Shown here: in pieces, positions 9,100-17,325 of the stretch | Numbering within the stretch: the first letter of the stretch is position 1 | Layout: each line of letters begins with the position of its first letter | Source: an uncultured Eubacteriales bacterium | Lineage (GTDB): Bacteria > Bacillota > Clostridia > Oscillospirales > Oscillospiraceae | DNA length: 46,427 bases | Reading direction: 5' to 3' | Assembly: GCA_934572535.1 (NCBI GenBank) | Contig: CAKTLJ010000014.1 | Location: 1-46,427, forward strand | Notes under the pieces: generated by a model | Told to the model about the DNA's origin: nothing | Database searches by the model: none | What the model saw: the letters and a program-made list of their open reading frames with translations, nothing else | Made by a program: the position numbers and the translations under genes

Positions 9100-9150
9100 A
9101 AAACGAGAACCGGCATCCTTTTAGGCTTGGATCACCTGAAAAGGATGCCG
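9100..9150 (-). terminator. Terminator after the fatty acid/tetR operon
   Basis: A 12-bp stem (CGGCATCCTTTT / AAAAGGATGCCG) has a 16-nt loop. T-runs flank both sides, so it can act in both directions. It lies 19 bp beyond the TetR stop. Confidence 0.8.
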
Positions 9151-9165
9151 ATTTTTTTTGTTTTT

Positions 9166-9197
9166 CCGATCAAGGCAGGTCGAGCTCTCGGTCAATG
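9166..9197. repeat. 32-bp direct repeat, right copy (authentic tetR 3' end)
   Basis: Partner of 8098-8129 with one mismatch. Here the sequence is the functional end of the tetR reading frame. Confidence 0.85.
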
Positions 9198-9748
9198 TGG
9201 AAACGCAGGGTCTCCAGGGCCAGGCTGTTGTACTCCAGCTCGCCGTTGTCGAACATGATGATGGCCCCGTAGATAAAGGACCGCACGGCGTAGATCTTCC
9301 GACGGCGCACGTCCATGGGCATATCCACGCTGTCGCAATATTCCTTCACCAGCCGCTGGGTCACGCTGCTCAGCTCCCCCCGCAGGCGGTGGTAAACGTT
9401 GTCGAAGTCGTCGTTCTTCAGGGTCAGGATGGAGCGGAAGTGGGGATGGTCCACGAGAAAGCGCACGTATTCCACGCTCAGCTCCACGATCTGCCGCCGG
9501 GCGTCTCCCTCGTACTGGGCCATGGTCTTCAGCTGCTGCTCCCGCCACTGGATGTTGACATATTCGATCACCGCGGCAATGAACTCATTCCGGTTCTCGA
9601 AGTGCTTATAGGGCGCGCCGCAGGAGAGTCCGCAGGCGTCGGCCACCCGCCGCATGGAAAAGGCGGCGATGCCGTTCTTGTTGATCTCCTCGATCCCCGC
9701 CTTGACGAGGTCCTCCCGCTTGCTCCGGCGTCTGGTCTGCCCTGCCAT
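9170..9748 (-). CDS. TetR-family regulator at the end of the fatty acid operon
   Basis: A 192-residue repressor-type protein. The N-terminal helix-turn-helix is visible in AAFSMRRVADACGLSCGAPYKHFENRNEFIAAV, shown here by its core ADACGLSCGAPYKHF. The remainder is a helical ligand domain. The frame stays open far upstream, but GGGGAGC before ATG at 9748 and the TetR-like start MAGQTRRRSKRED define the start. It is the twelfth and last gene of the acpP operon, 38 bp after the acyl-CoA synthetase. Probable role: repressor of the operon that senses acyl-CoA or acyl-ACP, acting at palindromes near the acpP promoter. The ligand and target are inference. Confidence 0.88.
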   Translation of the reverse strand: MAGQTRRRSKREDLVKAGIEEINKNGIAAFSMRRVADACGLSCGAPYKHFENRNEFIAAVIEYVNIQWREQQLKTMAQYEGDARRQIVELSVEYVRFLVDHPHFRSILTLKNDDFDNVYHRLRGELSSVTQRLVKEYCDSVDMPMDVRRRKIYAVRSFIYGAIIMFDNGELEYNSLALETLRFHIDRELDLP

Positions 9749-9786
9749 TTTCTTGCTCCCCTCTTTCTCCGCAGACGGTTTTCGGG

Positions 9787-11415
9787 TCACTTGCGCAGCT
9801 CCGTTTTTCGGATCTTCCCGCTGATGGTCTTGGGCATGGACGGCACAAACTCGATCCTTCGGATCCACTTGTACTCGGCCATCTTGGCGTTGGCAAACTC
9901 CTTGATCTCCAGCTCCAGGGCGCGGGAAGGCTCCCTGCCGGGCGTCAGGACGATGACCGCCTTGATGGCCTGGCCCCGCAGGGGGTCGGGGACGCCCACC
10001 ACGCTGCACTCCAGCACGGCGGGGTGCTCCATGAGGACGTTTTCCACCTCAAAGGGACCCACGCGGAAGCCGCCGGTCTTGATGATGTCGTCAAAGCGGC
10101 CGTGGAACCAGTAGTTCCCGTCCTCGTCCCTCCAGGCGGCGTCGCCGGTGTGGTAGACGCCGTCCTTCCAGACGTGGCTTTGAAGGGTCTGGTTGCCCAG
10201 GTAGTAGGAGAAGAGGCCCACCTGCTTCCCGCTCTCCGGGGGCAGGATGACGATCTCCCCGATCTCCCCCACGGGGGCGAGGGTCCCGTCCTTCCGACGC
10301 AGCTCGATGTTGTACAGCGGCGAGGGAACGCCCATGGAGCCCTCCACGGGGGTGCACCCCTTGAAGTTGGCCATGAGCAGGGTGGTCTCGGTCTGGCCGT
10401 AGCCCTCCGCCAGAGGTAGGCCCGTCTTTTCCGTGAACCGGCGGAACACCTCCGGGGCGAGCTGCTCACCGGCGGTGGCGGCGTGGCGCAGGGAGGGCAT
10501 GTCGGGCACGCCCTTTTTCACCAGATAGCGGTAGACCGTGGGCGGCGCGCAGAAGGAGGTCACGCCGTAGCGGTTGATGACCGAGGTGAGCTTTTTCGGA
10601 TCGAAGTTGTCAAAGTCGAAGACCATCACCGCGCAGCCCACCAGCCACTGGCCGTAGATCTTGCCCCAGGAGGCCTTGGCCCAGCCGGTCTCGGACACGG
10701 TGAAGTGGAGGCCGTCCGGCTCCGCCCGGTGCCAATACTTGGCGGTGACGATGTGGGCCAGGGGGTAGGTGAAGTCGTGGACCACCCCCTTGGGGTAGCC
10801 GGTGGTGCCGGAGGTGAAGTAGAGCACCATGGGGTCGTGGGCCAGGGTGGGCTGGCGGTCCAGGACCTCCGGGGCCTCCTCCATGGCGGTGGTGAGGTTT
10901 TCAAAGCCCTCCGCCGCCTGCTGGACGGTCCACATCTTGCAGGACAGCCCGCAGCGGGCCGCCGCGCCCCGGATGCGCTGGGGGACCTCGTCCTGGGTGG
11001 TGCAGACCACCCCCTGGATGGAGGTGGAGCCCATCCGGTAGACGATGTCGTCCTCGGTGAGCATGTGGGTCATGGGGATGAGGATGGCCCCGAGCTTGTG
11101 CAGGGCCACGGCGGTGAGCCAATACTCATAGTGGCGCTTGAGGACCACCATGACCTTGTCTCCCCGGCGCAGGCCGGCGGACAGGAAGACGTTGGCCACC
11201 CGGTTGCTCAAGCGGCTGATCTCGCGGAAGGTGAAGACGCGCTCCTCCCCCTCCCCGTTGCACCAGACCATGGCCCGCTTGTCAGGCTCCTTCCGGGCGG
11301 TGGCGTCCACCACGTCGTAGCCAAAGTTGAAATCGTCGGGATAGTCCACCCGGAAGCCGGTGAGGCGGCCCTGGGGGTCCACCTCCTCCCGGCAGTATGT
11401 CTCATAGATCTGCAT
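9787..11415 (-). CDS. AMP-binding acyl-CoA synthetase
   Basis: An adenylate-forming enzyme of 542 residues that activates a carboxylic acid with ATP and joins it to CoA. Motifs are the P-loop-like FTSGTTGYPKG, EGYGQTET, the HTGDAAWRDEDG segment, the hinge RFDDIIKTGGFRV and the C-terminal catalytic lysine in PKTISGKIRK. The sequence pattern is closest to medium-chain/ACSM-type synthetases rather than acetate enzymes, but specificity is inferred. GAGGAAACC before ATG at 11415 gives MQIYETYCREEV as the start, overlapping the accA end by 14 bp. Its place in the FASII operon suggests activation of scavenged fatty acids, or production of the ligand for the TetR protein next door. Confidence 0.9.
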   Translation of the reverse strand: MQIYETYCREEVDPQGRLTGFRVDYPDDFNFGYDVVDATARKEPDKRAMVWCNGEGEERVFTFREISRLSNRVANVFLSAGLRRGDKVMVVLKRHYEYWLTAVALHKLGAILIPMTHMLTEDDIVYRMGSTSIQGVVCTTQDEVPQRIRGAAARCGLSCKMWTVQQAAEGFENLTTAMEEAPEVLDRQPTLAHDPMVLYFTSGTTGYPKGVVHDFTYPLAHIVTAKYWHRAEPDGLHFTVSETGWAKASWGKIYGQWLVGCAVMVFDFDNFDPKKLTSVINRYGVTSFCAPPTVYRYLVKKGVPDMPSLRHAATAGEQLAPEVFRRFTEKTGLPLAEGYGQTETTLLMANFKGCTPVEGSMGVPSPLYNIELRRKDGTLAPVGEIGEIVILPPESGKQVGLFSYYLGNQTLQSHVWKDGVYHTGDAAWRDEDGNYWFHGRFDDIIKTGGFRVGPFEVENVLMEHPAVLECSVVGVPDPLRGQAIKAVIVLTPGREPSRALELEIKEFANAKMAEYKWIRRIEFVPSMPKTISGKIRKTELRK

Positions 11416-12220
11416 GATCGGTTTCCTCGCTCTTTGGGTCAGTGGTTCCTCGGCCGAAGGCCCGGAACCGGGCATAGCGGGCCTCCAGGCGGTCCTCCTG
11501 GGCCAGCAGGGTCTTCAGCTCCTTTTCCAGCCCCTGGGCCAAGCGGCCATAGAAGCTGGGCTGCCCCAGGTCCCGCTCGTGGAGGATCCTTTCGATGATC
11601 CCCAGCTCCAGCGCGTCCTGGGCGGTGAGCTTGAGCCGCTGGGCGGCCTCGTCGGCCTTGGCCGCGTCCTTCCAGAGGATGCTGGCGCAGCCCTCGGGGG
11701 AGATGACGGAATACACGGCGTTTTCCAGCATCCACACCCGGTCGGCCACCGACAGCGCCAGCGCGCCGCCGGAGCCGCCCTCCCCGATGAGGATGGAAAT
11801 GACCGGCACGTCCAGGGTCATCATCTCCATCAGGTTCTCTCCGATGGCCTGGCCCTGGCCCCGCTCCTCGGCGTCCACGCCGCAGAAGGCCCCGGAGGTG
11901 TCCACGAAGCACACCACCGGCCGGCGGAACTTCTCCGCCTGCTTCATCAGGCGCAGGGCCTTCCGGTAGCCCTCGGGGTGGGGCGCTCCGAAGGAGCGGT
12001 GCATCCGCTCCTTGGCGCTGTGCCCCTTTTCGATGGCGATGAGGGTGACGGGGATCCCCCGCAGGTGGCCCACGCCCCCCACGATGGCCGCGTCATCCCC
12101 GAAGCGGCGGTCTCCATGAAGCTCCAGGAAGTCGCCGCAGAGATTTTCGATGTAGTCCAGGCCGGTGGGCCGCCGGTTGGCCCGGGCCAGCTTGACCTTT
12201 TCATAGGCAGGCGTGCTCAT
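11402..12220 (-). CDS. accA: Acetyl-CoA carboxylase carboxyltransferase subunit alpha
   Basis: A 272-residue crotonase-fold subunit which, with AccD, moves the carboxyl group from biotin to acetyl-CoA. Characteristic stretches are CGDFLELHGDRRFGDD, SFGAPHPEGYRKALRLM, FVDTSGAFCGVDAEERGQG and IGEGGSGGALAL. It lacks the longer N-terminal extension of some homologues, which is usual in Firmicutes. The start overlaps the accD stop in ATGA, implying coupled translation and equal amounts of the two subunits. Confidence 0.96.
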   Translation of the reverse strand: MSTPAYEKVKLARANRRPTGLDYIENLCGDFLELHGDRRFGDDAAIVGGVGHLRGIPVTLIAIEKGHSAKERMHRSFGAPHPEGYRKALRLMKQAEKFRRPVVCFVDTSGAFCGVDAEERGQGQAIGENLMEMMTLDVPVISILIGEGGSGGALALSVADRVWMLENAVYSVISPEGCASILWKDAAKADEAAQRLKLTAQDALELGIIERILHERDLGQPSFYGRLAQGLEKELKTLLAQEDRLEARYARFRAFGRGTTDPKSEETDHADL

Positions 12221-13080
12221 AGGCTGCCTCCTTCCCCGTGGATGTGGAGCAGGAAGGAAATGGTCTCCCGCTGCTCCATCCGGGGGACGATGGCGTCCAC
12301 GAAGCCGCAGTCCAGGAGGGACTCGGCCTTCTGGAAGCCCTTGGGCAGGGCCTTGCGGGTGGTCTGCTCCACCACTCTGGCCCCGGCAAAGCCCACGGTC
12401 GCCCCCGGCTCGGCCAGGATGATATCGCCCTCCATGGCGAAGCTGGCGGTGACCCCGCCGGTGGTGGGGTCGGTGAGCAGGACCAGGTAGAACAGGCCCC
12501 CGTCGCTGTGGCGCTTCACCGCCCCGCTGGTCTTGGCCATCTGCATGAGGGAGAGCAGGCCCTCCTGCATCCGGGCGCCGCCGGACACCGTGCAGCCCAC
12601 CACCGGGAGGCGGTGCGCCAGGGCGTACTCAAAGAGGCAGGTGATCTTCTCGCCCACGGCGGTCCCCATGCTGCCCATCATGAAATAGGGGTTCATGACA
12701 AACAGGGCGCAGGGCGCCCCGCCGATGGCGGCGGTGCCGCAGAGGACGCCCTCCTTCTCCCGGCTGGCGGTGCGGACGGTCTCCAGCTTTTCCTGATAGC
12801 CGGGAAAGTCCAGGGGGTCCGCCGACTGGACCCCGGCAAACAGCTCCCGGAAGGAGCCCTTGTCGGTCAGAAAGTCGAGCCGCTGCCGGGCGCTCATGCG
12901 GAAGTGATAGCCGCAGAGGCAGGTGTTGGCGTTGGCCCACAGGCGGCTCAAGGGGACGGCCTTTCGGCAGTTGGGGCAGGTCTTTTCCGGCTCGCTGGCG
13001 TCCGCTTGCAGAAGCGCCGCCGTCCGCCCGCCCTGCTCCAGTTCGTTTCTGGGCTTGTAGCTGAATTTCAAAAAGGCCAT
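12217..13080 (-). CDS. accD: Acetyl-CoA carboxylase carboxyltransferase subunit beta
   Basis: The beta subunit, 287 residues, with an N-terminal zinc ribbon and a crotonase-like body (DFPGYQEKLE, GGARMQEGLLSLMQMAKT). The zinc ligands look unusual: C35-x2-C38 is normal, but the second pair is C54-x-C56 (TCLCGYHF), where the family normally has CxxC. The first candidate start is GTG at 13089, overlapping the accC stop. ATG at 13080 with AGGTGA upstream gives the more usual MAFLKFSYK start and is preferred. It follows accC directly and couples to accA. Confidence 0.95.
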   Translation of the reverse strand: MAFLKFSYKPRNELEQGGRTAALLQADASEPEKTCPNCRKAVPLSRLWANANTCLCGYHFRMSARQRLDFLTDKGSFRELFAGVQSADPLDFPGYQEKLETVRTASREKEGVLCGTAAIGGAPCALFVMNPYFMMGSMGTAVGEKITCLFEYALAHRLPVVGCTVSGGARMQEGLLSLMQMAKTSGAVKRHSDGGLFYLVLLTDPTTGGVTASFAMEGDIILAEPGATVGFAGARVVEQTTRKALPKGFQKAESLLDCGFVDAIVPRMEQRETISFLLHIHGEGGSL

Positions 13081-13085
13081 CTTCC

Positions 13086-14393
13086 TCACCTGCCTTCCAT
13101 CAGAGTCAAGTCATAGCCGCCGGACATGAAGGCCTCCTGGCCCACGATCTCCAGCTGCTCGGCGATGTTGGTGCCGATCCCCTCGATGACCAGCTCGCAG
13201 AGGGCGGCCTTCATCTTGCGCACGGCCTCCTCCCGGGTCCCGGCGTAGACCACGAGCTTGCCCAAAAGGGAATCGTAATAGGGGGAGACCGTCACGCCGG
13301 TGACCAGGTAGGTGTCAAACCGGACGAAGGGCCCCCCGGGGACGTGGAGCATCTCCAGCCTGCCCGGCGAGGTGGCGTTGATGCGGCACTCCAGGGCCGC
13401 CCCCTTCAAGCTCACGTCCTCCTGGTCGAAGGTCAAGGAGACCCCCGCCGCCGCGCGGATCTGCCACTTCACCAGGTCGATCTTGGTGAGCATCTCGGTG
13501 ACGCCGTGCTCCACCTGGAGGCGGACGTTCATCTCCATGAACCAGAAGTTTCCCGCCCGGTCCAGGAGGAATTCCAGGGTCCCCGCCCCCACGTAGCCCA
13601 CCCCGGCCACCGCCTGGGCGCACAGGGCCATGAGCTTCTCCCGCTGGGCGGAAGAGACCGCCGGGGAGGGAGATTCCTCGATGAGCTTCTGGTGCCGCCG
13701 CTGGATGGAGCAGTCGCGCTCGCCCAGGCAGAGGACCTTCCCGCCCTCGTCGGCCAGGATCTGGACCTCGATGTGGCGGGCCGGGTGGACGAATTTTTCC
13801 AAATAAACAGAGCCGTCCCCGAAGGCCGCTTCCCCCTCGGCCACAGCCAGAGGGAAGGCCGCGGACAGCTCTTCCGGCGTCTCGGCCAGCCGGATGCCCC
13901 GGCCGCCGCCGCCGGCAGTGGCCTTGAGCATCACCGGGTAGCCGATGGCTTCGGCCGCAGACAGGGCCTCGGCCGCAGTCCGCAGGATGCCCGTGCCGGG
14001 GATGACCGGCAGGCCTCCGGCGGCCATTCTCTTCTTGAGGGCGGCCTTGTCGCTCAGCTCCTCCATGCTCTCCGGGGAGGGGCCGATGAAGACCAGCCCG
14101 TTCCGGCCGCAGAGGGCGGCAAACTGGGCGTTTTCCGACAGGAACCCATAGCCGGGGTGGATGGCCTGGGCCCCCGTGACCAGGGCGGCAGAGACGATGC
14201 GCGTCTGGTTCAGATAGCTGTCCGCCGGGGCGGGACCGCCGATGCAGCAGCTCTCGTCGGCCAGGGCCACGTGAAGGGCCTCGGCGTCGGCCTGGGAGTA
14301 CACCGCCACCGTGGCGATGCCCATCTCCTTGCAGGCGCGGATGATGCGCACGGCGATCTCCCCCCGGTTGGCGATCAGGATCTTGGAAAACAT
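13086..14393 (-). CDS. accC: Acetyl-CoA carboxylase biotin carboxylase subunit
   Basis: An ATP-grasp enzyme of 435 residues that carboxylates biotin on AccB using bicarbonate and ATP. Motifs in order are KILIANRGEIAVRIIRAC, HPGYGFLSENAQFA, the glycine-rich ATP loop TAGGGGRGIRLAE, GERDCSIQRRHQKLIEE, and the active-site segment FMEMNVRLQVEHGVTEM. In the last one the family usually has MNTRLQVEHPVTE, so T and P are replaced. Length is slightly below the usual 445-450. It starts 3 bp after fabZ, with GGAGG upstream. Confidence 0.96.
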   Translation of the reverse strand: MFSKILIANRGEIAVRIIRACKEMGIATVAVYSQADAEALHVALADESCCIGGPAPADSYLNQTRIVSAALVTGAQAIHPGYGFLSENAQFAALCGRNGLVFIGPSPESMEELSDKAALKKRMAAGGLPVIPGTGILRTAAEALSAAEAIGYPVMLKATAGGGGRGIRLAETPEELSAAFPLAVAEGEAAFGDGSVYLEKFVHPARHIEVQILADEGGKVLCLGERDCSIQRRHQKLIEESPSPAVSSAQREKLMALCAQAVAGVGYVGAGTLEFLLDRAGNFWFMEMNVRLQVEHGVTEMLTKIDLVKWQIRAAAGVSLTFDQEDVSLKGAALECRINATSPGRLEMLHVPGGPFVRFDTYLVTGVTVSPYYDSLLGKLVVYAGTREEAVRKMKAALCELVIEGIGTNIAEQLEIVGQEAFMSGGYDLTLMEGR

Positions 14394-14396
14394 GCC

Positions 14397-14813
14397 TCAG
14401 CCCTCCGTGATGGCGAAGGAGAAGGTGCTCTTCACGCAGAGGGTGTCCCCCACGTAGCCCTCCCCCTCGGCGAAGTAAAAGGGGTGCTTGGACCGGGTGA
14501 CGCGGCACCTGGTCCGGAAGAGGTCGCCCGGCTTCACCGGGGCCTTGAAGCGGACCTCCTTCATGCTGGTGTACATGGGGACCTGCCCCACCTCCAGCTT
14601 ATCCCGGAGCAGGATGCCCACGGTCTGGGCCAGGATCTCGCAGAGGATGACCCCGGGGACCACGGGCGCGCCGGGGAAATGCCCCTGGAGGAACCACTCG
14701 TCCCCCTTCACCTGGTACTTGCCCAGGGCAAACTCCCCGTCCTGCTCCAGCTCCTCCACCAGGAGCATCGGCTCCCGGTGGGGCAAAATGGTTTTGATCT
14801 CGTCTTTCGTCAT
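14397..14813 (-). CDS. fabZ: 3-hydroxyacyl-ACP dehydratase FabZ
   Basis: A hot-dog-fold dehydratase of 138 residues that removes water from 3-hydroxyacyl-ACP in the elongation cycle. The signature ILPHREPMLLVEEL is at the N-terminus, the catalytic histidine is H45 in LQGHFPGAPVVPGV, and the partner glutamate is E59. The frame is open to 14876, but AGAGGAAGCC before ATG at 14813 sets the start. It overlaps the accB end by 4 bp. No fabA or separate isomerase is seen here. Confidence 0.95.
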   Translation of the reverse strand: MTKDEIKTILPHREPMLLVEELEQDGEFALGKYQVKGDEWFLQGHFPGAPVVPGVILCEILAQTVGILLRDKLEVGQVPMYTSMKEVRFKAPVKPGDLFRTRCRVTRSKHPFYFAEGEGYVGDTLCVKSTFSFAITEG

Positions 14814-15232
14814 GGCTTCCTCTTGAGGCGGAAGAGCCGGCAGCCGTAGTCCACCACCTGGCCGTTTTCCGCGCAAATCTCCAAAATTTCGCCGTCCTCC
14901 TCGGCCATGATCTCGTTCATGAGCTTCATGGCCTCCACGATGCAGAGGGTCTGGCCCTTTTTCACCCGGTCGCCCACCTTCACGAAGGGTTCGGCGTTCT
15001 CTGCGGGCGCGGCGTAGAAGACGCCCACCATGGGGGAGCAGACCTCCACACCCTCCTCCGGCTGAACGGGCTGGGGCGCGAAGGCCTGGACGGCCTCGGC
15101 CCCATGGGCCGGGGCCACCGCCGCCGGGGTCCGCTCCAAGCGGACCACCCGGTCGTTCTCGGTGATCTCCAGGCCGGTCAGGCCCAGCTCCGCCATGAGG
15201 GCGGCGTACTTTCTGATATCCTCTTCGTTCAT
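14810..15232 (-). CDS. accB: Biotin carboxyl carrier protein of acetyl-CoA carboxylase
   Basis: The BCCP subunit, 140 residues. An N-terminal helical region (MNEEDIRKYAALMAELGLTG) is followed by an Ala/Pro-rich linker at about residues 36-60 and a C-terminal biotinyl domain with the biotinylation motif VEAMKLMNE (K103). It carries carboxybiotin between AccC and AccA/AccD. ATG at 15232 overlaps the fabF stop as ATGA. A longer upstream frame exists, but it would lie inside fabF. Confidence 0.95.
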   Translation of the reverse strand: MNEEDIRKYAALMAELGLTGLEITENDRVVRLERTPAAVAPAHGAEAVQAFAPQPVQPEEGVEVCSPMVGVFYAAPAENAEPFVKVGDRVKKGQTLCIVEAMKLMNEIMAEEDGEILEICAENGQVVDYGCRLFRLKRKP

Positions 15233-16476
15233 AACCGTACCTTTCGGAAGGCCAGGCAGGCGTTGTGGCCGCCGAAGCCCAGGGAATTGGACAGGCAGAG
15301 GTCCACCTCCGCCTTCACGGCCTGGTTGGGGACGTAGTTCAGGTCGCACGCGGGGTCGGGCTGCTCCAGGTGGATGGTCGGGGGGATCACGCCCTCCTCC
15401 ATCGCCTTCAGGCAGGCCACGGCCTCGATGGCCCCGGCCGCGCCCAGCATGTGGCCGGTCATGGACTTGGTGGAGCTGACATAGGCCGCGTGGGCCTCGG
15501 CCTCGCCCAGCGCGCGCTTGATGGCGGCGGTCTCGGCCACGTCGTTCAGGGGGGTGCCGGTGCCGTGGGCGTTCACGTAGACGCGCTCGCCCTTCCGGTA
15601 CCCGGCCTCGGCCAGGGCCTGCTCCATGGCCCGCGCGCCGCCGTCGGCGTCGGGCCGGGGGGCGGTGATGTGGTAGGCATCGCAGGTGGAGCCGTAGCCG
15701 CAGACCTCGCCATAGATCTTCGCGCCCCGGTTGCGCGCGTGCTCATACTCCTCCAGGACCAGGGCGGCAGCGCCCTCGCCGATGACGAAGCCGCCCCGGC
15801 GCTGGTCAAAGGGCAGGCAGGCGGCGTCGGGGTCCTGGGACACGGACAGGGCCTGCATGTTCACAAAGCCCGCCACGCCGCACTCGGAGATGGCGGCTTC
15901 CGCGCCGCCGGTGATGACCGCATCGGCGTAGCCGTGGCGGATGGCGCGCAGGGCCTCGCCGATGGCGTTGGAGCCGGAGGCGCAGGCGGTGACGGCCGGC
16001 AGGGCCGCGCCCTGGCAGTTGAACCGGATGGCGATCTGACCGGCGGCCATGTTGGCGATCAGCATGGGGACGAAGTAGGGGGAGACCCGCTTGGGGCCGC
16101 GGTTGATGAGCTTGTTGTGCTCCTCGGTGAAGGTGCGGATGCCGCCGATGCCGGAGCCGAAGTAGACGGCCACCCGGTCCGGGGGCAGGGTGCCGATGAC
16201 GCCGCTCTCCTCCACCGCCTGGCAGGCGGCGGCAACGCCAAACTGGGCGTAGCGGTCGCTGCGCAGGGTCTCGGTCTTGTCCATATAGGCCCGGGGGTCG
16301 AAGTCCTTGACCTCCGCCGCCACCTTGGCCTTGTAATCGGTGGTGTCAAACAGCGTGATGGGGCCGATGCCGTGGACACCGGCGAGCATGTTCTTCCAGC
16401 AGTCCTCCACGGTGTTGCCGATGGGGCTGATGACCCCCAGGCCGGTGACCACCACTCTGCGGTTGGTATTTTCCAT
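15229..16476 (-). CDS. fabF: 3-oxoacyl-ACP synthase II
   Basis: A condensing enzyme of 415 residues that elongates acyl-ACP with malonyl-ACP. The catalytic triad is complete: C165 in AVTACASGSNA, H304 in NAHGTGTPLND and H342 in KSMTGHMLGAAG, with K337 also present. The N-terminus RRVVVTGLGVISPIG is typical. AGGAG lies before the ATG. A 126-bp gap with a strong hairpin separates it from fabG, so its expression may differ from the upstream genes. No fabH initiating synthase occurs in the operon. Confidence 0.96.
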   Translation of the reverse strand: MENTNRRVVVTGLGVISPIGNTVEDCWKNMLAGVHGIGPITLFDTTDYKAKVAAEVKDFDPRAYMDKTETLRSDRYAQFGVAAACQAVEESGVIGTLPPDRVAVYFGSGIGGIRTFTEEHNKLINRGPKRVSPYFVPMLIANMAAGQIAIRFNCQGAALPAVTACASGSNAIGEALRAIRHGYADAVITGGAEAAISECGVAGFVNMQALSVSQDPDAACLPFDQRRGGFVIGEGAAALVLEEYEHARNRGAKIYGEVCGYGSTCDAYHITAPRPDADGGARAMEQALAEAGYRKGERVYVNAHGTGTPLNDVAETAAIKRALGEAEAHAAYVSSTKSMTGHMLGAAGAIEAVACLKAMEEGVIPPTIHLEQPDPACDLNYVPNQAVKAEVDLCLSNSLGFGGHNACLAFRKVRL

Positions 16477-16511
16477 AGTTCAATTCTCCTAAACAGACGC
16501 AGTCCGCATCC

Positions 16512-16530
16512 CCGGGGGCAAAGCCCCCGG
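16512..16530 (-). other. Hairpin in the fabG-fabF gap
   Basis: A perfect 8-bp stem (CCGGGGGC / GCCCCCGG) with loop AAA and no U-tract. It lies in a 126-bp gap inside an otherwise overlapping operon; RNA processing or stability control is possible. Confidence 0.5.
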
Positions 16531-16602
16531 CATGGGACCACGTCCGAAGCGCAATCAAAGTATTCTCGTTCCTCCGCGGCGCGGAGAAACCGTGCAGGGG
16601 CA

Positions 16603-17325
16603 TTACATGCCGCCGTCTACGCGCAGCACCTGGCCGGTGACATAGCTGGCCTGGGCCAAAAAGGCCACCGCCTCGGCCACCTCTTCCGCCTGGCCCACCC
16701 GGCCCATGGGGATGGCCTTGCGGACCTCGGGGTCGTCGGTCAGGCCGCGGGTCATGTCGGTCTCGATGAAGCCGGGGGCCACCGCGTTGCAGGTGATCCC
16801 CTTGGGGGCCAGCTCCTTGGCCACCGCCTTGGTCAGGCCCACCAGCCCGGCCTTGGAGGCGGAGTAGTTGGCCTGGCCGGGGTTGCCCACCAGCCCGGAC
16901 ACCGAGGTGATGTTCACGATGGCGCCCGCCTTCTTGCGGAGCATGATCCCGGCGCAGTGGCGGGTCAGGTTGAACGCCCCCTTCAGGTTCACGTCCAAGA
17001 CCTCGTCGAAGGCCTCCTCCTTCATCATGAGCAGCAGGCCGTCCCGGGTGATCCCGGCGTTGTTGACCAGCACGTCGATGGTGCCGAAGTCGGCCTTGAT
17101 CCGGGCCACGGTCTCCTTCGCCTGGTCAAAGTCGGCCACGTTGCAGCGATAGGCCCGGGCCGTGACGCCGTGGCCCTGACACCGGGCGCAGACCTGGTTG
17201 GCCAGGTCCTCGTTGCCCGCGTAGATGACGGCCACGTTGGCCCCCTGTTCGGCCAGCTTTTGGGCGATGGCCGCGCCGATGCCCCGGGAACCCCCGGTGA
17301 CTACGGCGACCTTTCCGGTCAGCAT
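16603..17325 (-). CDS. fabG: 3-oxoacyl-ACP reductase FabG
   Basis: A short-chain dehydrogenase of 240 residues that reduces 3-oxoacyl-ACP with NADPH. It has the dinucleotide motif TGGSRGIG near residue 10, NNAG at 88-91, and the catalytic residues S141, Y154 and K158 (NYSASK). The C-terminus, GQVLRVDGGM, is typical. The start ATGCTGA overlaps the fabD stop by 7 bp. Confidence 0.96.
   Translation of the reverse strand: MLTGKVAVVTGGSRGIGAAIAQKLAEQGANVAVIYAGNEDLANQVCARCQGHGVTARAYRCNVADFDQAKETVARIKADFGTIDVLVNNAGITRDGLLLMMKEEAFDEVLDVNLKGAFNLTRHCAGIMLRKKAGAIVNITSVSGLVGNPGQANYSASKAGLVGLTKAVAKELAPKGITCNAVAPGFIETDMTRGLTDDPEVRKAIPMGRVGQAEEVAEAVAFLAQASYVTGQVLRVDGGM

Noticed and set aside
9167..9748. 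FapR or FabT as regulator of the fatty acid operon
   Set aside because: No MarR- or FapR-type protein and no matching site was found. The only regulator in the operon is TetR-type.
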